Below are positions 43,035 to 51,134 of a DNA stretch of 64,000 bases, piece by piece. Source of the DNA: Geodermatophilus sp. YIM 151500 (lineage in GTDB: Bacteria > Actinomycetota > Actinomycetes > Mycobacteriales > Geodermatophilaceae); the NCBI RefSeq assembly GCF_025716945.1, contig NZ_JAOVZT010000005.1:248001-312000 (forward strand), in the 5' to 3' direction. Numbering within the stretch: position 1 is the stretch's first letter; the number at the start of each line of letters is the position of its first letter. The notes below the pieces were generated by a model that did no database searches, was not told the origin of the DNA, and was given only the letters and a program-made list of their open reading frames with translations. The position numbers and the translations under genes are program-made.

Positions 43035-46034
43035 GTGGACTTCTCGGTCCTCGGTCCACTGCAGGTGCGGGCCGGCGACGAGGTCGTGCCGGTCCGCCGG
43101 GGGCTGCCGCGGGTGCTGCTGACCTTCCTCCTCCTGCACCCCGGCGAGCCGGTGCCCGGCGCCGTCCTGGCCGACCGGGCCTGGAACGGCCGGCCGCCCG
43201 ACGACGCCGGCAACGCCGTGCACCGCGTGGTGTCGTACCTGCGGCGCACGCTGGCCACGCCCGAGGAGCTGCCGCTGCGCACGACCTCCGGCGGCTACCT
43301 GCTCGACGTGTCGCCGGTCGCCGTCGACAGCACCCGCTTCGCCCGGCTGGTCCGCGGCGCGGACGCGGATCCCGAGCGGGCACTGCGCTCGCTGGACGAC
43401 GCCCTGCGGCTCTGGCGGGGTGACCCGCTGGCCGACGCCGCCCACCTGCCGTGGGCCGTCCCGTTCGTCACCGAGCTCGACGAGCTGCGCGTGCAGGCGC
43501 AGGAGCGGCGGCTCGCCTGCCTGCTCGAGCTCGGCCGGCACGCCGACGTCGTCCCCGAGGCCCAGGGGCTCGCGGCGGCCCATCCGCTGCGGGAGGGCCT
43601 GCACGCGTCGCTGATGCTGGCGCTCTACCGCAGCGGCCGGCAGGGCGAGGCGCTCGCCGTCGGCGCGGCCCTGCGGCGCGCCCTCGCGGCGGAGCTCGGG
43701 CTCGACCCGGACGCCGCCGTCGTCGACCTCGAGCGGCGCATCCTCGCCCACGACCCGGGCCTGGCCGCACCCCGTCCGGCCGCGCCCGCGGCACCGGCAC
43801 CGTCCGGCCGGGCAGCGGAGGACCCCGAGGGTGGCCGCCGCGGACGTCCGCCCCGTGCCCTCACCTCGCTGGTCGGCCGGGGCGAGGAGGTCGCCGCCGT
43901 GGCCCGGCTGCTCGACCGGGCCGGACTGGTCACGCTGACCGGGCCCGGTGGCACCGGCAAGACGCGCCTGGCGATCGCCGTCCTCGAGCGGCGGCACGGA
44001 GCGGTCTGGTTCGCCGACCTGGCCGGCGTCTGCGACGACGCCGCGGTCGCCGGCGCCGTCGCAGGCGCCACCGGCGCCCCGACCGCACCGGGCACCGACG
44101 TCGTCGCCGCCGTCGTCACCCACCTCGGCGACCGCACGGGCACGCTCGTGCTGGACACCTGCGAGCACGTCGTCCGCGGCGCCGCCACCGTCGCCGCCGC
44201 CGTGCTGCGCGGCTGCCCGTCGGTGCGCCTGCTGGCCACCAGCCGCCGGCCGCTCGGGGTCACCGGCGAGTCGACCTGGCCGGTGCCGCCGCTGACCCTG
44301 CCCCCGGACGGCGCCGACCCCGCGGACGCCGACGTGCGCGGCGCGGCCGCGGTCGAGCTGTTCCGGCAGCGCGCGGTGGCGGTGCGGCCGGACTTCCGGA
44401 TCGACGACGGCACCGCCGCCGACGTCGCGGCGATCTGCCGGGCGCTGGACGGGCTGCCGTTGGCCATCGAGCTCGCCGCCGCGCACGCCGACGTGCTGAG
44501 CCCCGCCCGGATCCGCCGCCGGCTCGACGACCGCTTCGCGCTGCTGGTCTCCGGGAGCCGGGACGTCGTCGCGCGCCAGCGGACCCTGCGCGCGGCGATC
44601 GGCGCCGGCGTCGACCTGCTCACGCAGGACGAGCGGGCCCTGTTCGCCCACCTGGCGGTGTTCGCCGCCACCTTCGACCTCGACGCCGCGCTCGCCGTCG
44701 CCCCGCGCTCCGCGGGGACGACCGACGACGACGCGTTCCGCCTGCTCGCCTCGCTCGTGCGCCAGTCGCTGGTCAGCCGGGCCGGTGCCGACCGCTACCG
44801 GCTGCTCGACTCGGTGCGGACCTACGCGCTCGAGCTGCTCGAGGCGTCGGCGGCAGCCGGGGACGTGCGCCGGCGGCACGCCGAGCACCTGCTGGCGCTG
44901 GCGGAGGCGGGCGACCGGGCGGTGCGCACCGACGCGCAGCGCCCGTGGCTGGCGCTGCTGCGCGAGGTCGGGCCCGATCTGCGCGCCGCGCTGACCTGGT
45001 GCCTGGCGGGCGGCGCCCCGGGGCTGGGCGCCCGCCTGGCAGGCGCGCTCGCCTGGTTCTGGACCCTGGAGGGTCAGCTCGCCGAGGCGCACGCCTGGCT
45101 CGACCGGGCAGCGCGGGCCGACGTCGCCGACCCGCGGGTGCGGGCCCGGCTGCTCCTCGGCAGCGGGCTGGTCGCCGCGCCGCTGGGCCGCCTCGCCGAC
45201 GCGCGGGACGCCTGCGCGGAGGCCGCCCGGATCGGCCGGTCGCTCGGTGACGACCGGGGCACGGGTGACGCGCTCATCACCCTCGGGGTGGCGCTGTGGG
45301 GCCTGGGCGACCTGGACGCCGCGGCCACCGCCCACGACGAGGCCGTGCAGCGGCTGGCCGCCGGCGAGGACGGCTGGCGCCGCGTCGTCGCCGCCGTCCT
45401 GCGGGCGCGGACCGCGGTCGACCGGGGGGAGGCCGACGCGACCGACCGGGTCGGCGCCGCCGTGGCCGCCGCCCGGCGCAGCCGGGACGCGCACCTGGTG
45501 GGGCTGGCGCTGACCCAGCAGGCGCGGGACGCGCTGCGCACCGGACGCGGCCGGGACGCCGTGGTCGCGGCCGGGGAGGCGCTGGAGGCCTTCCGCCGGA
45601 TCGGCTACCGCGAGGGGGAGGCCGCGGCGTCGACGGTGCTCGCCCGAGCGCACCTCGCCGACGGGGGAGGCGAGGCCGCCGCCGGAGCGGTCGCCGCCGG
45701 CGCGGCCGGCCGGGCGCTTGGACTCGCGGCGGCGATCGGGCACCGCGGAGCGCTGTGCTCCGCCGTCGAGGCGCTGGCCGACGTCCGCGCTGCCGGCGGC
45801 GACGACCGCGGGGCCCTGGTCCTCCTGGCGGTCGCCGACGCCGAACGCCGCGCCTGCGGGCTGCCCGAGGCACCCGTCGAGGCCGGGCGCACGGCCGGGC
45901 TCACCGCCACGCTGCGCGCCCGGCTCGGCGCGGACGCGGCGGCGGCGGAGCGCGAGGCGGCCGGGCTGACCGTCGACGACGTCGTCGCGCGGCACCGCGA
46001 CGTCCCGGCGGGGCCGGTCACCGCGCTCGTCTGA
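43035..46034 (+). CDS. AfsR/SARP family transcriptional regulator
   Basis: The 999-residue protein has the layered design of AfsR-type activators. Residues 1-90 form an OmpR-type winged helix (MDFSVLGPLQVRAGDEVVPV). Residues 95-240 form the bacterial transcriptional activation domain. A P-loop NTPase of the NB-ARC/STAND class follows, with Walker A GPGGTGKT at 303-310 and TLVLDTCEHVV as Walker B. The C-terminal 350 residues are TPR-like helical repeats. Such proteins sense a ligand or phosphorylation and activate secondary metabolism or stress genes. The GTG at 43035 matches the family N terminus. The aminotransferase gene downstream is the nearest possible target, but a terminator-like hairpin separates them. 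Confidence 0.93.
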   Translation: MDFSVLGPLQVRAGDEVVPVRRGLPRVLLTFLLLHPGEPVPGAVLADRAWNGRPPDDAGNAVHRVVSYLRRTLATPEELPLRTTSGGYLLDVSPVAVDSTRFARLVRGADADPERALRSLDDALRLWRGDPLADAAHLPWAVPFVTELDELRVQAQERRLACLLELGRHADVVPEAQGLAAAHPLREGLHASLMLALYRSGRQGEALAVGAALRRALAAELGLDPDAAVVDLERRILAHDPGLAAPRPAAPAAPAPSGRAAEDPEGGRRGRPPRALTSLVGRGEEVAAVARLLDRAGLVTLTGPGGTGKTRLAIAVLERRHGAVWFADLAGVCDDAAVAGAVAGATGAPTAPGTDVVAAVVTHLGDRTGTLVLDTCEHVVRGAATVAAAVLRGCPSVRLLATSRRPLGVTGESTWPVPPLTLPPDGADPADADVRGAAAVELFRQRAVAVRPDFRIDDGTAADVAAICRALDGLPLAIELAAAHADVLSPARIRRRLDDRFALLVSGSRDVVARQRTLRAAIGAGVDLLTQDERALFAHLAVFAATFDLDAALAVAPRSAGTTDDDAFRLLASLVRQSLVSRAGADRYRLLDSVRTYALELLEASAAAGDVRRRHAEHLLALAEAGDRAVRTDAQRPWLALLREVGPDLRAALTWCLAGGAPGLGARLAGALAWFWTLEGQLAEAHAWLDRAARADVADPRVRARLLLGSGLVAAPLGRLADARDACAEAARIGRSLGDDRGTGDALITLGVALWGLGDLDAAATAHDEAVQRLAAGEDGWRRVVAAVLRARTAVDRGEADATDRVGAAVAAARRSRDAHLVGLALTQQARDALRTGRGRDAVVAAGEALEAFRRIGYREGEAAASTVLARAHLADGGGEAAAGAVAAGAAGRALGLAAAIGHRGALCSAVEALADVRAAGGDDRGALVLLAVADAERRACGLPEAPVEAGRTAGLTATLRARLGADAAAAEREAAGLTVDDVVARHRDVPAGPVTALV

Positions 46035-46083
46035 CCGGCGACAGGTCCGGAGCAGACCCGGGACAGCCGCGACCGCTGCACTG

Positions 46084-46116
46084 GTCGTCGCCGGCCCGAG
46101 CCGGGCCGGCGACGAC
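46084..46116 (+). terminator. hairpin after the AfsR-type gene
   Basis: Perfect 15-bp arms gtcgtcgccggcccg (46084-46098) and cgggccggcgacgac (46102-46116) enclose the loop agc. It lies 50 bp after the regulator stop and only 16 bp before the next start codon, close to that gene's ribosome binding site (gaggagg). It could terminate the regulator transcript or modulate translation of the aminotransferase. Confidence 0.8.
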
Positions 46117-46131
46117 TCCGAGGAGGCGACC

Positions 46132-47457
46132 GTGACCTCGCTGATCGCGCCGCGCGGGCCGGACGCGCCCGCGCCGGCGCCCGTGCTCGACACCGACGCC
46201 CACCTCGCCCGCGCCGAGCGCGTGATCCCGCACGGCGCCTCGGCCGGCGGCCGCCCGCTGTTCCACGAGGTCGTCGTCCGTGCGCGGGGCGCCCACCTGG
46301 AGACCGCCCGCGGCAGGCGGTACGTCGACCACCTGCTCGCGTACGGACCGATCGTCCTCGGCCACGCCGACCCGCACGTCAACGCGGCGGTCCGGCGGAC
46401 GATCGACACCGTCGACCTGAACTGGGTCGGCCCGCAGGCCGGCGAGGTCGAGCTGGCCGAGCGCATCGTCGGCCTGGTCCCGTCGGCCGAGAAGGTCGTG
46501 CTGCTCAACACCGGCACCGACGCGCTGCAGCACGCGCTGCACGTGGCCCGGGCGGCGACCGGACGGCAGCGCATCCTCAAGTTCCACGGCCACTACCACG
46601 GCTGGGCCGGCGAGCTGGGCACCGGCGCCAACTTCGACGTCGAGCCCGGCCGCGCGCCGGCACCCGACGCGCCCAACTCCGGCGGCGCCTCGCCCGACGC
46701 GGCCGCCGGCGTCGTCGTCGTCGACTGGAACGACGCCGACGCCGTCCGCTCGGCCTTCGACGCGGTGGGCCGGCAGATCGCCGCCGTCTTCACCGAGCCC
46801 TACCTGCACAGCTACACGAACTGCCCGCCCGCGCCGGGCTTCCTCGAGCTGCTGCGCGACCTCACCGCGCGGTCGGGGGCGCTGCTGGTGTTCGACGAGG
46901 TCAAGACCGGATTCCGGCACCACCTCGGCGGCTACCAGGCGATCGCCGGCGTGACGCCGGACCTGACCGCGCTGGGCAAGGCGCTCGGCAACGGCTACAC
47001 GATCGCCGCCCTGGCCGGCCGGGCCGACCTGATGGACCTCCTCGGCGAGGTGGTCACGGTCGACGGCACCTACTACGCCAACCCCTACGCCACCGCCGCC
47101 GCGCTGGCCACCCTCGACCGGCTCGCCGACGGCGGCATCGACCGGCTCTGGACGCTCGGCCGTCGGCTGCGCGACGGGCTCACCGCCGCGATCGCGGACA
47201 GCGGCGTCCCGGCCAACGTCACCGGCATCGGGTCGGGCTGGATCATCAACTGGCGCGCGGAGCCGCCCACCACCTTCCGCGAGGCGGTCGACGCCGACTT
47301 CGACCGGGGCGAGGCGTTCCGGACGGCGATGCTCGACGCCGGCGTCCTGCTGCCGCCGTACGTCATCACCGACGCCCGCATCTGCGCCGCCTTCACCGAG
47401 GACGACGTCGACGCGACGATCGACGCCGCGCGGCACGCGCTCGCCGCCGTCCGGTGA
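46132..47457 (+). CDS. class III aminotransferase, glutamate-1-semialdehyde aminomutase-like
   Basis: The 441-residue PLP enzyme is a fold type I class III aminotransferase. The start region AERVIPHGASAGGRPLFHEV resembles glutamate-1-semialdehyde aminomutases. LLVFDEVKTGFRHHLGGYQ supplies the PLP-binding aspartate, and K283 in LTALGKALGNGY is the Schiff-base lysine. The true hemL usually sits with other heme genes, which are absent, so this is more likely an aminotransferase or aminomutase acting on another substrate. The GTG at 46132 follows gaggagg. Context beside an AfsR-type regulator suggests specialised metabolism, but no further pathway gene is adjacent. Confidence 0.9.
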   Translation: MTSLIAPRGPDAPAPAPVLDTDAHLARAERVIPHGASAGGRPLFHEVVVRARGAHLETARGRRYVDHLLAYGPIVLGHADPHVNAAVRRTIDTVDLNWVGPQAGEVELAERIVGLVPSAEKVVLLNTGTDALQHALHVARAATGRQRILKFHGHYHGWAGELGTGANFDVEPGRAPAPDAPNSGGASPDAAAGVVVVDWNDADAVRSAFDAVGRQIAAVFTEPYLHSYTNCPPAPGFLELLRDLTARSGALLVFDEVKTGFRHHLGGYQAIAGVTPDLTALGKALGNGYTIAALAGRADLMDLLGEVVTVDGTYYANPYATAAALATLDRLADGGIDRLWTLGRRLRDGLTAAIADSGVPANVTGIGSGWIINWRAEPPTTFREAVDADFDRGEAFRTAMLDAGVLLPPYVITDARICAAFTEDDVDATIDAARHALAAVR

Positions 47458-47516
47458 CGACCGGCGGACCGGCATGACCCTGCCGCCCGGGCGGCGAGAA
47501 CGGCCACCGCCCCGGG

Positions 47517-48350
47517 CTACCGGGCCCCGACCGTGCTGGTGGAGGACGGGCCCACCCGGTCGGCCAGGAAGTCCGCCCAGGTGCGGCGGCCGACCGCGTC
47601 GTCGGGTGCCAGGTTCTCGCCGGCGCGGATCGCGGCGGCCGCCCGGCCCGGCACCCGCACCGGCAGCACCGGGCGGTACCGTCCGCGCGCCCGCTGGTAC
47701 TGCCGGAGCAGGTCGGCCATGCCGAGCACCTGCGGTCCACCGAGGTCGGGCACCAGGCCGGCCGGCGTACCGAGCGCGAGTTCCACCAACCGGTCGGCGA
47801 CCTCGTCGGCGGCGACCGGCTGGAAGCGGAAGCCGGTCGGCACCGGCACCACGGGGAGCCTGACCATCTCCCGCGCCATCGTGAGCAGGAGCTCGTGGAA
47901 CTGGGTGGCGCGCAGCGTCGTCCACGGCAGGCCGGACCCGGCCACGACCCGCTCCGCGGCGGACTTGGCCGCGTAGTAGCCGAACATCGCGCGGTCCAGG
48001 CTGCTCACCACCGGCACCCGGTCGGCCCCGACCACCGAGACGAAGACCAGGTGCCGCACGCCGGCTGCCTCCGCGGCCCGCACGAGGTGCCGCGCCTTGA
48101 CCTCGTCGCCCCTCGCGGTGCCCGCCAGGTGCAGGACCGTGCCGACTCCGGCCACGGCCGGGGCCACGCCCTCACCGGTGGCCAGGTCGCCGGTCACGTG
48201 CTCGATGTCGGCGGCGCCGGCGCCGCCGGCGTGGCCGGCGTGCCTGCCCCGGCTGAGCACCCGGACGTCGTGCCCGGCGGCCCGCAGCCGCGGGACGACC
48301 AGCCGTCCCAGGGTGCCCGTGCCGCCGGTGACCAGGATGGGTGTCGTCAT
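47517..48350 (-). CDS. NAD(P)-binding oxidoreductase, ECF41 partner (NmrA-like SDR)
   Basis: The 277-residue protein is an atypical short-chain reductase with the Rossmann motif ILVTGGTGTLGRLVVPRLRA and the blocks GVGTVLHLAGTARGD and HLVFVSVVGADR. It lacks the YxxxK pair in canonical form, though YYAAKSAAERVV gives a Y-A-A-K variant. Genes of this kind (carboxymuconolactone decarboxylase, oxidoreductase or epimerase) are known partners of ECF41 sigma factors, and this one is divergent from such a sigma gene by 75 bp. An ECF41-type promoter motif points at it. It is therefore the probable main regulon member; its substrate is unknown. Confidence 0.88.
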   Translation of the reverse strand: MTTPILVTGGTGTLGRLVVPRLRAAGHDVRVLSRGRHAGHAGGAGAADIEHVTGDLATGEGVAPAVAGVGTVLHLAGTARGDEVKARHLVRAAEAAGVRHLVFVSVVGADRVPVVSSLDRAMFGYYAAKSAAERVVAGSGLPWTTLRATQFHELLLTMAREMVRLPVVPVPTGFRFQPVAADEVADRLVELALGTPAGLVPDLGGPQVLGMADLLRQYQRARGRYRPVLPVRVPGRAAAAIRAGENLAPDDAVGRRTWADFLADRVGPSSTSTVGAR

Positions 48351-48361
48351 GGTCCGTTCCT

Positions 48362-48389
48362 CCGTCACATCCGTCCTCGTTCTGGGGTC
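48362..48389 (+). promoter_or_regulatory. ECF41-type promoter for the sigma factor gene
   Basis: The plus strand has gtcaca (48364-48369), a 16-base spacer, and ggtc (48386-48389). From memory, ECF41 sigma factors recognise TGTCACA-N16-CGTC, so the spacing fits exactly and only the outermost bases differ. It lies 36 bp before the sigma factor start codon, which fits autoregulation. Confidence 0.65.
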
Positions 48390-48397
48390 ACCTCCTC

Positions 48398-48424
48398 GAC
48401 ACCCCGCGGCGAGAGGATGTGACC
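48398..48424 (-). promoter_or_regulatory. ECF41-type promoter for the oxidoreductase gene
   Basis: On the minus strand ggtcaca (48424-48418) is followed after 16 bases by tgtc (48401-48398). This is the same motif as the plus-strand copy and lies 48 bp upstream of the oxidoreductase start. The -35 element overlaps the region just ahead of the sigma factor start codon, so occupancy could interfere with sigma gene expression. Confidence 0.65.
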
Positions 48425-48425
48425 G

Positions 48426-49322
48426 ATGGACGGGCAGGAGTGGCTGGCCGACCGGTTCGAGGAGCACCGACCGCGCCTGCGGGCGGTGGCCTACCGGATG
48501 CTGGGCTCGCTGCCCGAGGCCGACGACGCGGTCCAGGAGACCTGGCTGCGGCTGAGCCGGGCGGGCGGCGACGAGGTCGACAACCTGGGCGGCTGGCTGA
48601 CCACGGTCGTGGCCCGGGTCTGCCTCAACGTGCTCCGGTCGCGCAGGGCGCGCCGCGAGGAGCCCCTCGACCTCCGGCTGCCCGATCCCGTCGTGCGGCC
48701 CGAGGAGGGACCCGACGAGCAGGCGGTGCTGGCCGACTCCGTCGGCCTGGCGCTGCTCGTCGTGCTTGACGCGCTGTCACCGGCCGAGCGGCTCGCGTTC
48801 GTCCTGCACGACATGTTCGGGCTCGACTTCGACGAGATCGCGGGCCTGGTCGGCCGGTCGTCCGCCGCGGCGCGGCAGCTCGCCAGCCGGGCCCGGCGCC
48901 GGGTGCGGGGGGCGGAGTTGCCCGCCGCCGACGTCGACCGCGCGCGGCAGCGCGCCGTGGTCGACGCCTTCTTCGCCGCCGCCCGCGGCGGTGACTTCGA
49001 CCGGCTCGTCACGCTGCTCCACCCGGACGTCGTCCTGCGGGCCGACTTCGGCGGCCGACGGCCGAAGGCGCCGAGGGTCGTCCGTGGCGCGGCGGCCGTG
49101 GCCCGGCAGGCGCAGATCGGCGCGCTGCCGGCGGCCGAGCTGCACCCCGTGCTGGTGAACGGCGCGGCGGGCGCGGTCGTGACGGTGCGCGGACGGCCGT
49201 TCGCCGTCCTGGGGTTCACGGTGGTGGGCGACCGGATCGCCGAGATCGACGCGATCGCCGACCCCGAGCGGGTCGCGCGCATCGCGGCGCCCGTGCTCGG
49301 AGCGCCCGGGCACGGCCGATGA
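48426..49322 (+). CDS. sigJ: ECF41 family RNA polymerase sigma factor (SigJ-like)
   Basis: The 298-residue protein carries sigma region 2 (RMLGSLPEADDAVQETWLRL) and region 4 (AFVLHDMFGLDFDEIAGLVG) in the first 170 residues. It then has a SnoaL-like C-terminal domain of about 125 residues, the hallmark of ECF41. Motifs described for this group are recognisable in variant form: DLRLPDP in the linker, ADFGGRRPKAPR at the domain core and AIADPERVARI near the end. In ECF41 sigma factors the C-terminal domain takes the place of an anti-sigma factor and adjusts activity. The gene is divergent from its typical oxidoreductase partner with a shared promoter region. The inducing signal is unknown. Confidence 0.93.
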   Translation: MDGQEWLADRFEEHRPRLRAVAYRMLGSLPEADDAVQETWLRLSRAGGDEVDNLGGWLTTVVARVCLNVLRSRRARREEPLDLRLPDPVVRPEEGPDEQAVLADSVGLALLVVLDALSPAERLAFVLHDMFGLDFDEIAGLVGRSSAAARQLASRARRRVRGAELPAADVDRARQRAVVDAFFAAARGGDFDRLVTLLHPDVVLRADFGGRRPKAPRVVRGAAAVARQAQIGALPAAELHPVLVNGAAGAVVTVRGRPFAVLGFTVVGDRIAEIDAIADPERVARIAAPVLGAPGHGR

Positions 49323-49365
49323 GGAGGGAGGACGCGGGAGCGAGCCCCGTCGGGCGCCCCGGCTC

Positions 49366-49625
49366 CGAAGCCCACGACCTCGCCCAGGATCCCGGAGGCG
49401 GCCAGCGAGCGGACGGTGCGGAAGTCGGAGTCCTCCCGCCGGTTCTGGTACGGGGCCAGCGCCTCGTCGGTGAGCGCGCTGTGCGTCGCCGCCGGCGTCG
49501 AGACGGCCACCGCCTCCGCCCCGGCGTGGGAGCGCCGAGAGCGAGTCAGCGGGCCGTGGAAGTGCCGGCCGCCGAAGCTGTAGCCCACCAGCCGGCCCCA
49601 CCGCGTCGTCCGTGGGCACGCTCAT
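49366..49625 (-). pseudogene. Gfo/Idh/MocA oxidoreductase remnant
   Basis: Pieces of a Gfo/Idh/MocA dehydrogenase are readable: VGYSFGGRHFHGPL from the Rossmann start, AEAVAVSTPAATHSALTDEA from the cofactor pocket, and PYQNRREDSDFRTVRSLAAS with ILGEVVGF from the catalytic domain. The segments between them are missing, and the start codon at 49625 (ATGA overlap with the dehydrogenase stop) is in a different frame, so the gene is deleted internally and frameshifted. Intact homologues have about 330-350 residues. The overlap implies that it was once translationally coupled to the alpha-hydroxy-acid dehydrogenase. Confidence 0.8.
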
Positions 49626-50884
49626 GGGCGCAGGCTGGCGGCTTCGCGGGTCAGCTCGCCGGTCTCCCGGACGCCGAGCAGCTGCATCGTCCGCTCCAGC
49701 TCGGCGCGCAGGATCGCCAGCGCCCGGTGCACGCCGGCCTCGCCGCCGGCCATCAGGCCGTAGAGATAGGCCCGGCCGACGAAGGCGGCCGAGGCGCCGA
49801 GTGCCACCGCGGCGGCGACGTCGCCCCCGCTGCGCACGCCGCCGTCGAGGAACAGCGTGGTCGCGTCGCCGACGGCGTCGCGCACGGAGGGCAGCAGGTC
49901 GAGCGGCGCGGGCGCACGGTCGAGCTGCCGGCCGCCGTGGTTGGACACCACGATCCCGTCGACGCCGACCTGCACCAGCTCCGCGGCGTCGGCGACGTCC
50001 TGCACGCCCTTGACCACGATCCGGCCGGGCCACTCGCCGCGGATCCACTCGATGTCGGGCAGGGTGACGCTCGGGTCGAACATCGTGTTGACGATCCCGG
50101 CCAGGTCGTCGGGGGCGCCGCCGACGGTCGCGAAGGCCAGCGGCTCGCTGGTGACGAAGTCGAACCACCAGGCCGGGTGGCGCACCGCCTGCAGCGCGGA
50201 CCGCCAGCGCAGCGACGGGGGGATGGTCATGCCGTGCCGGACGTCGCGCAGCCGGGCGCCGGCGACCGGCACGTCGACGGTCAGCACCAGCACCTCCATG
50301 CCGGCGTCGCGGGCCAGGGCCAGCACGTCCCGGGTCCGCTCCCGGTCCCGGACGACGTACAGCTGGAACCAGTTCCAGCCCTCCGGCGCCGCGGCGGCGA
50401 CCTCGGCCGCGGTCGTCGTGCCCATCGTCGAGAGGGTGTACGGCACCCCGGCGGCCGCCGCGGCGCGCGCGACCGCGGGCTCGCCCTCCCGGTGCACCAT
50501 CCGGGTGAAGCCGGTCGGCCCCAGCACGAGCGGCATCGCGATCCGCCGTCCGAGGACCTCGGTCGCCGTCGAGACGGTGCGGACGTCGCGCAGCACCCGC
50601 GGGTGGAACGTCACCCGGTCGAACGCATCGACCGAGGCCCGCAGCGAGCGCTCGGCCTCGGCGGCGCCGTCGACGTAGTCGAACACCATCCGCGGCGCCC
50701 GCCGCCGGGCGAGGGCCCGCAGGTCGCCGATGTCGGCCGCCAAGGCCAACCGCTGCGCCGTGGTCGGCAGCGCCGGGCGCGGCGGGAGCAGGCCGCGGAG
50801 CTCCGCCAGCCGCGGGGCGCGCCGCCGGCCGGGCGGTGCGGCGCGGCGGCCGGTTGCGGTGGTCGGGTCGACCGTGCGTGTCAT
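49622..50884 (-). CDS. FMN-dependent alpha-hydroxy-acid dehydrogenase (LldD-like)
   Basis: The 420-residue enzyme belongs to the flavocytochrome b2/lactate dehydrogenase family, which oxidises L-2-hydroxy acids using FMN. The catalytic histidine and arginine are in GIVVSNHGGRQLDRAP, the flavin site includes GPTGFTRMVHREGE and STMGTTTAAEV, and the C-terminal phosphate site is in FLDGGVRSGGDVAAAVALG. An N-terminal extension of about 40 residues is proline- and arginine-rich. L-lactate is the most likely substrate, yet mandelate- or mycofactocin-type relatives cannot be excluded. It is divergent from the branched-chain amino acid receptor gene, with a 250-bp intergenic region between. Confidence 0.92.
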   Translation of the reverse strand: MTRTVDPTTATGRRAAPPGRRRAPRLAELRGLLPPRPALPTTAQRLALAADIGDLRALARRRAPRMVFDYVDGAAEAERSLRASVDAFDRVTFHPRVLRDVRTVSTATEVLGRRIAMPLVLGPTGFTRMVHREGEPAVARAAAAAGVPYTLSTMGTTTAAEVAAAAPEGWNWFQLYVVRDRERTRDVLALARDAGMEVLVLTVDVPVAGARLRDVRHGMTIPPSLRWRSALQAVRHPAWWFDFVTSEPLAFATVGGAPDDLAGIVNTMFDPSVTLPDIEWIRGEWPGRIVVKGVQDVADAAELVQVGVDGIVVSNHGGRQLDRAPAPLDLLPSVRDAVGDATTLFLDGGVRSGGDVAAAVALGASAAFVGRAYLYGLMAGGEAGVHRALAILRAELERTMQLLGVRETGELTREAASLRP

Positions 50885-51134
50885 GCACTCTCCTCGAGGA
50901 CTCGGCGCGGGGTCATAACGATTGCGGAACGACGACCGACCCCCGGCCGGACCGGGTCGCGGGCGTGCCTACTGTGACCCGGTCAACAGGCGAGCTCCGC
51001 AGTGGGGTGGCGGGGCAGCGACCCGGGTGCGACCCGTCCGCCCGTCCCGGGACCGGCAGGCCGGCGCTGGTCGCCGGAACCCCACCACGGGGCGTCGCAT
51101 CCGGCGCCGTCGCGCGCACCAGCACGGGAGAGAC

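Noticed and set aside
42900-46580. 1226-codon frame opposite the AfsR-type gene
   Set aside because: It is the antisense shadow of a GC-rich gene; the plus strand encodes a complete AfsR layout.
46132-47457. hemL (glutamate-1-semialdehyde aminomutase) as a firm gene name
   Set aside because: The family similarity is real, but no heme genes are adjacent and the start region differs, so a general class III aminotransferase call is safer.
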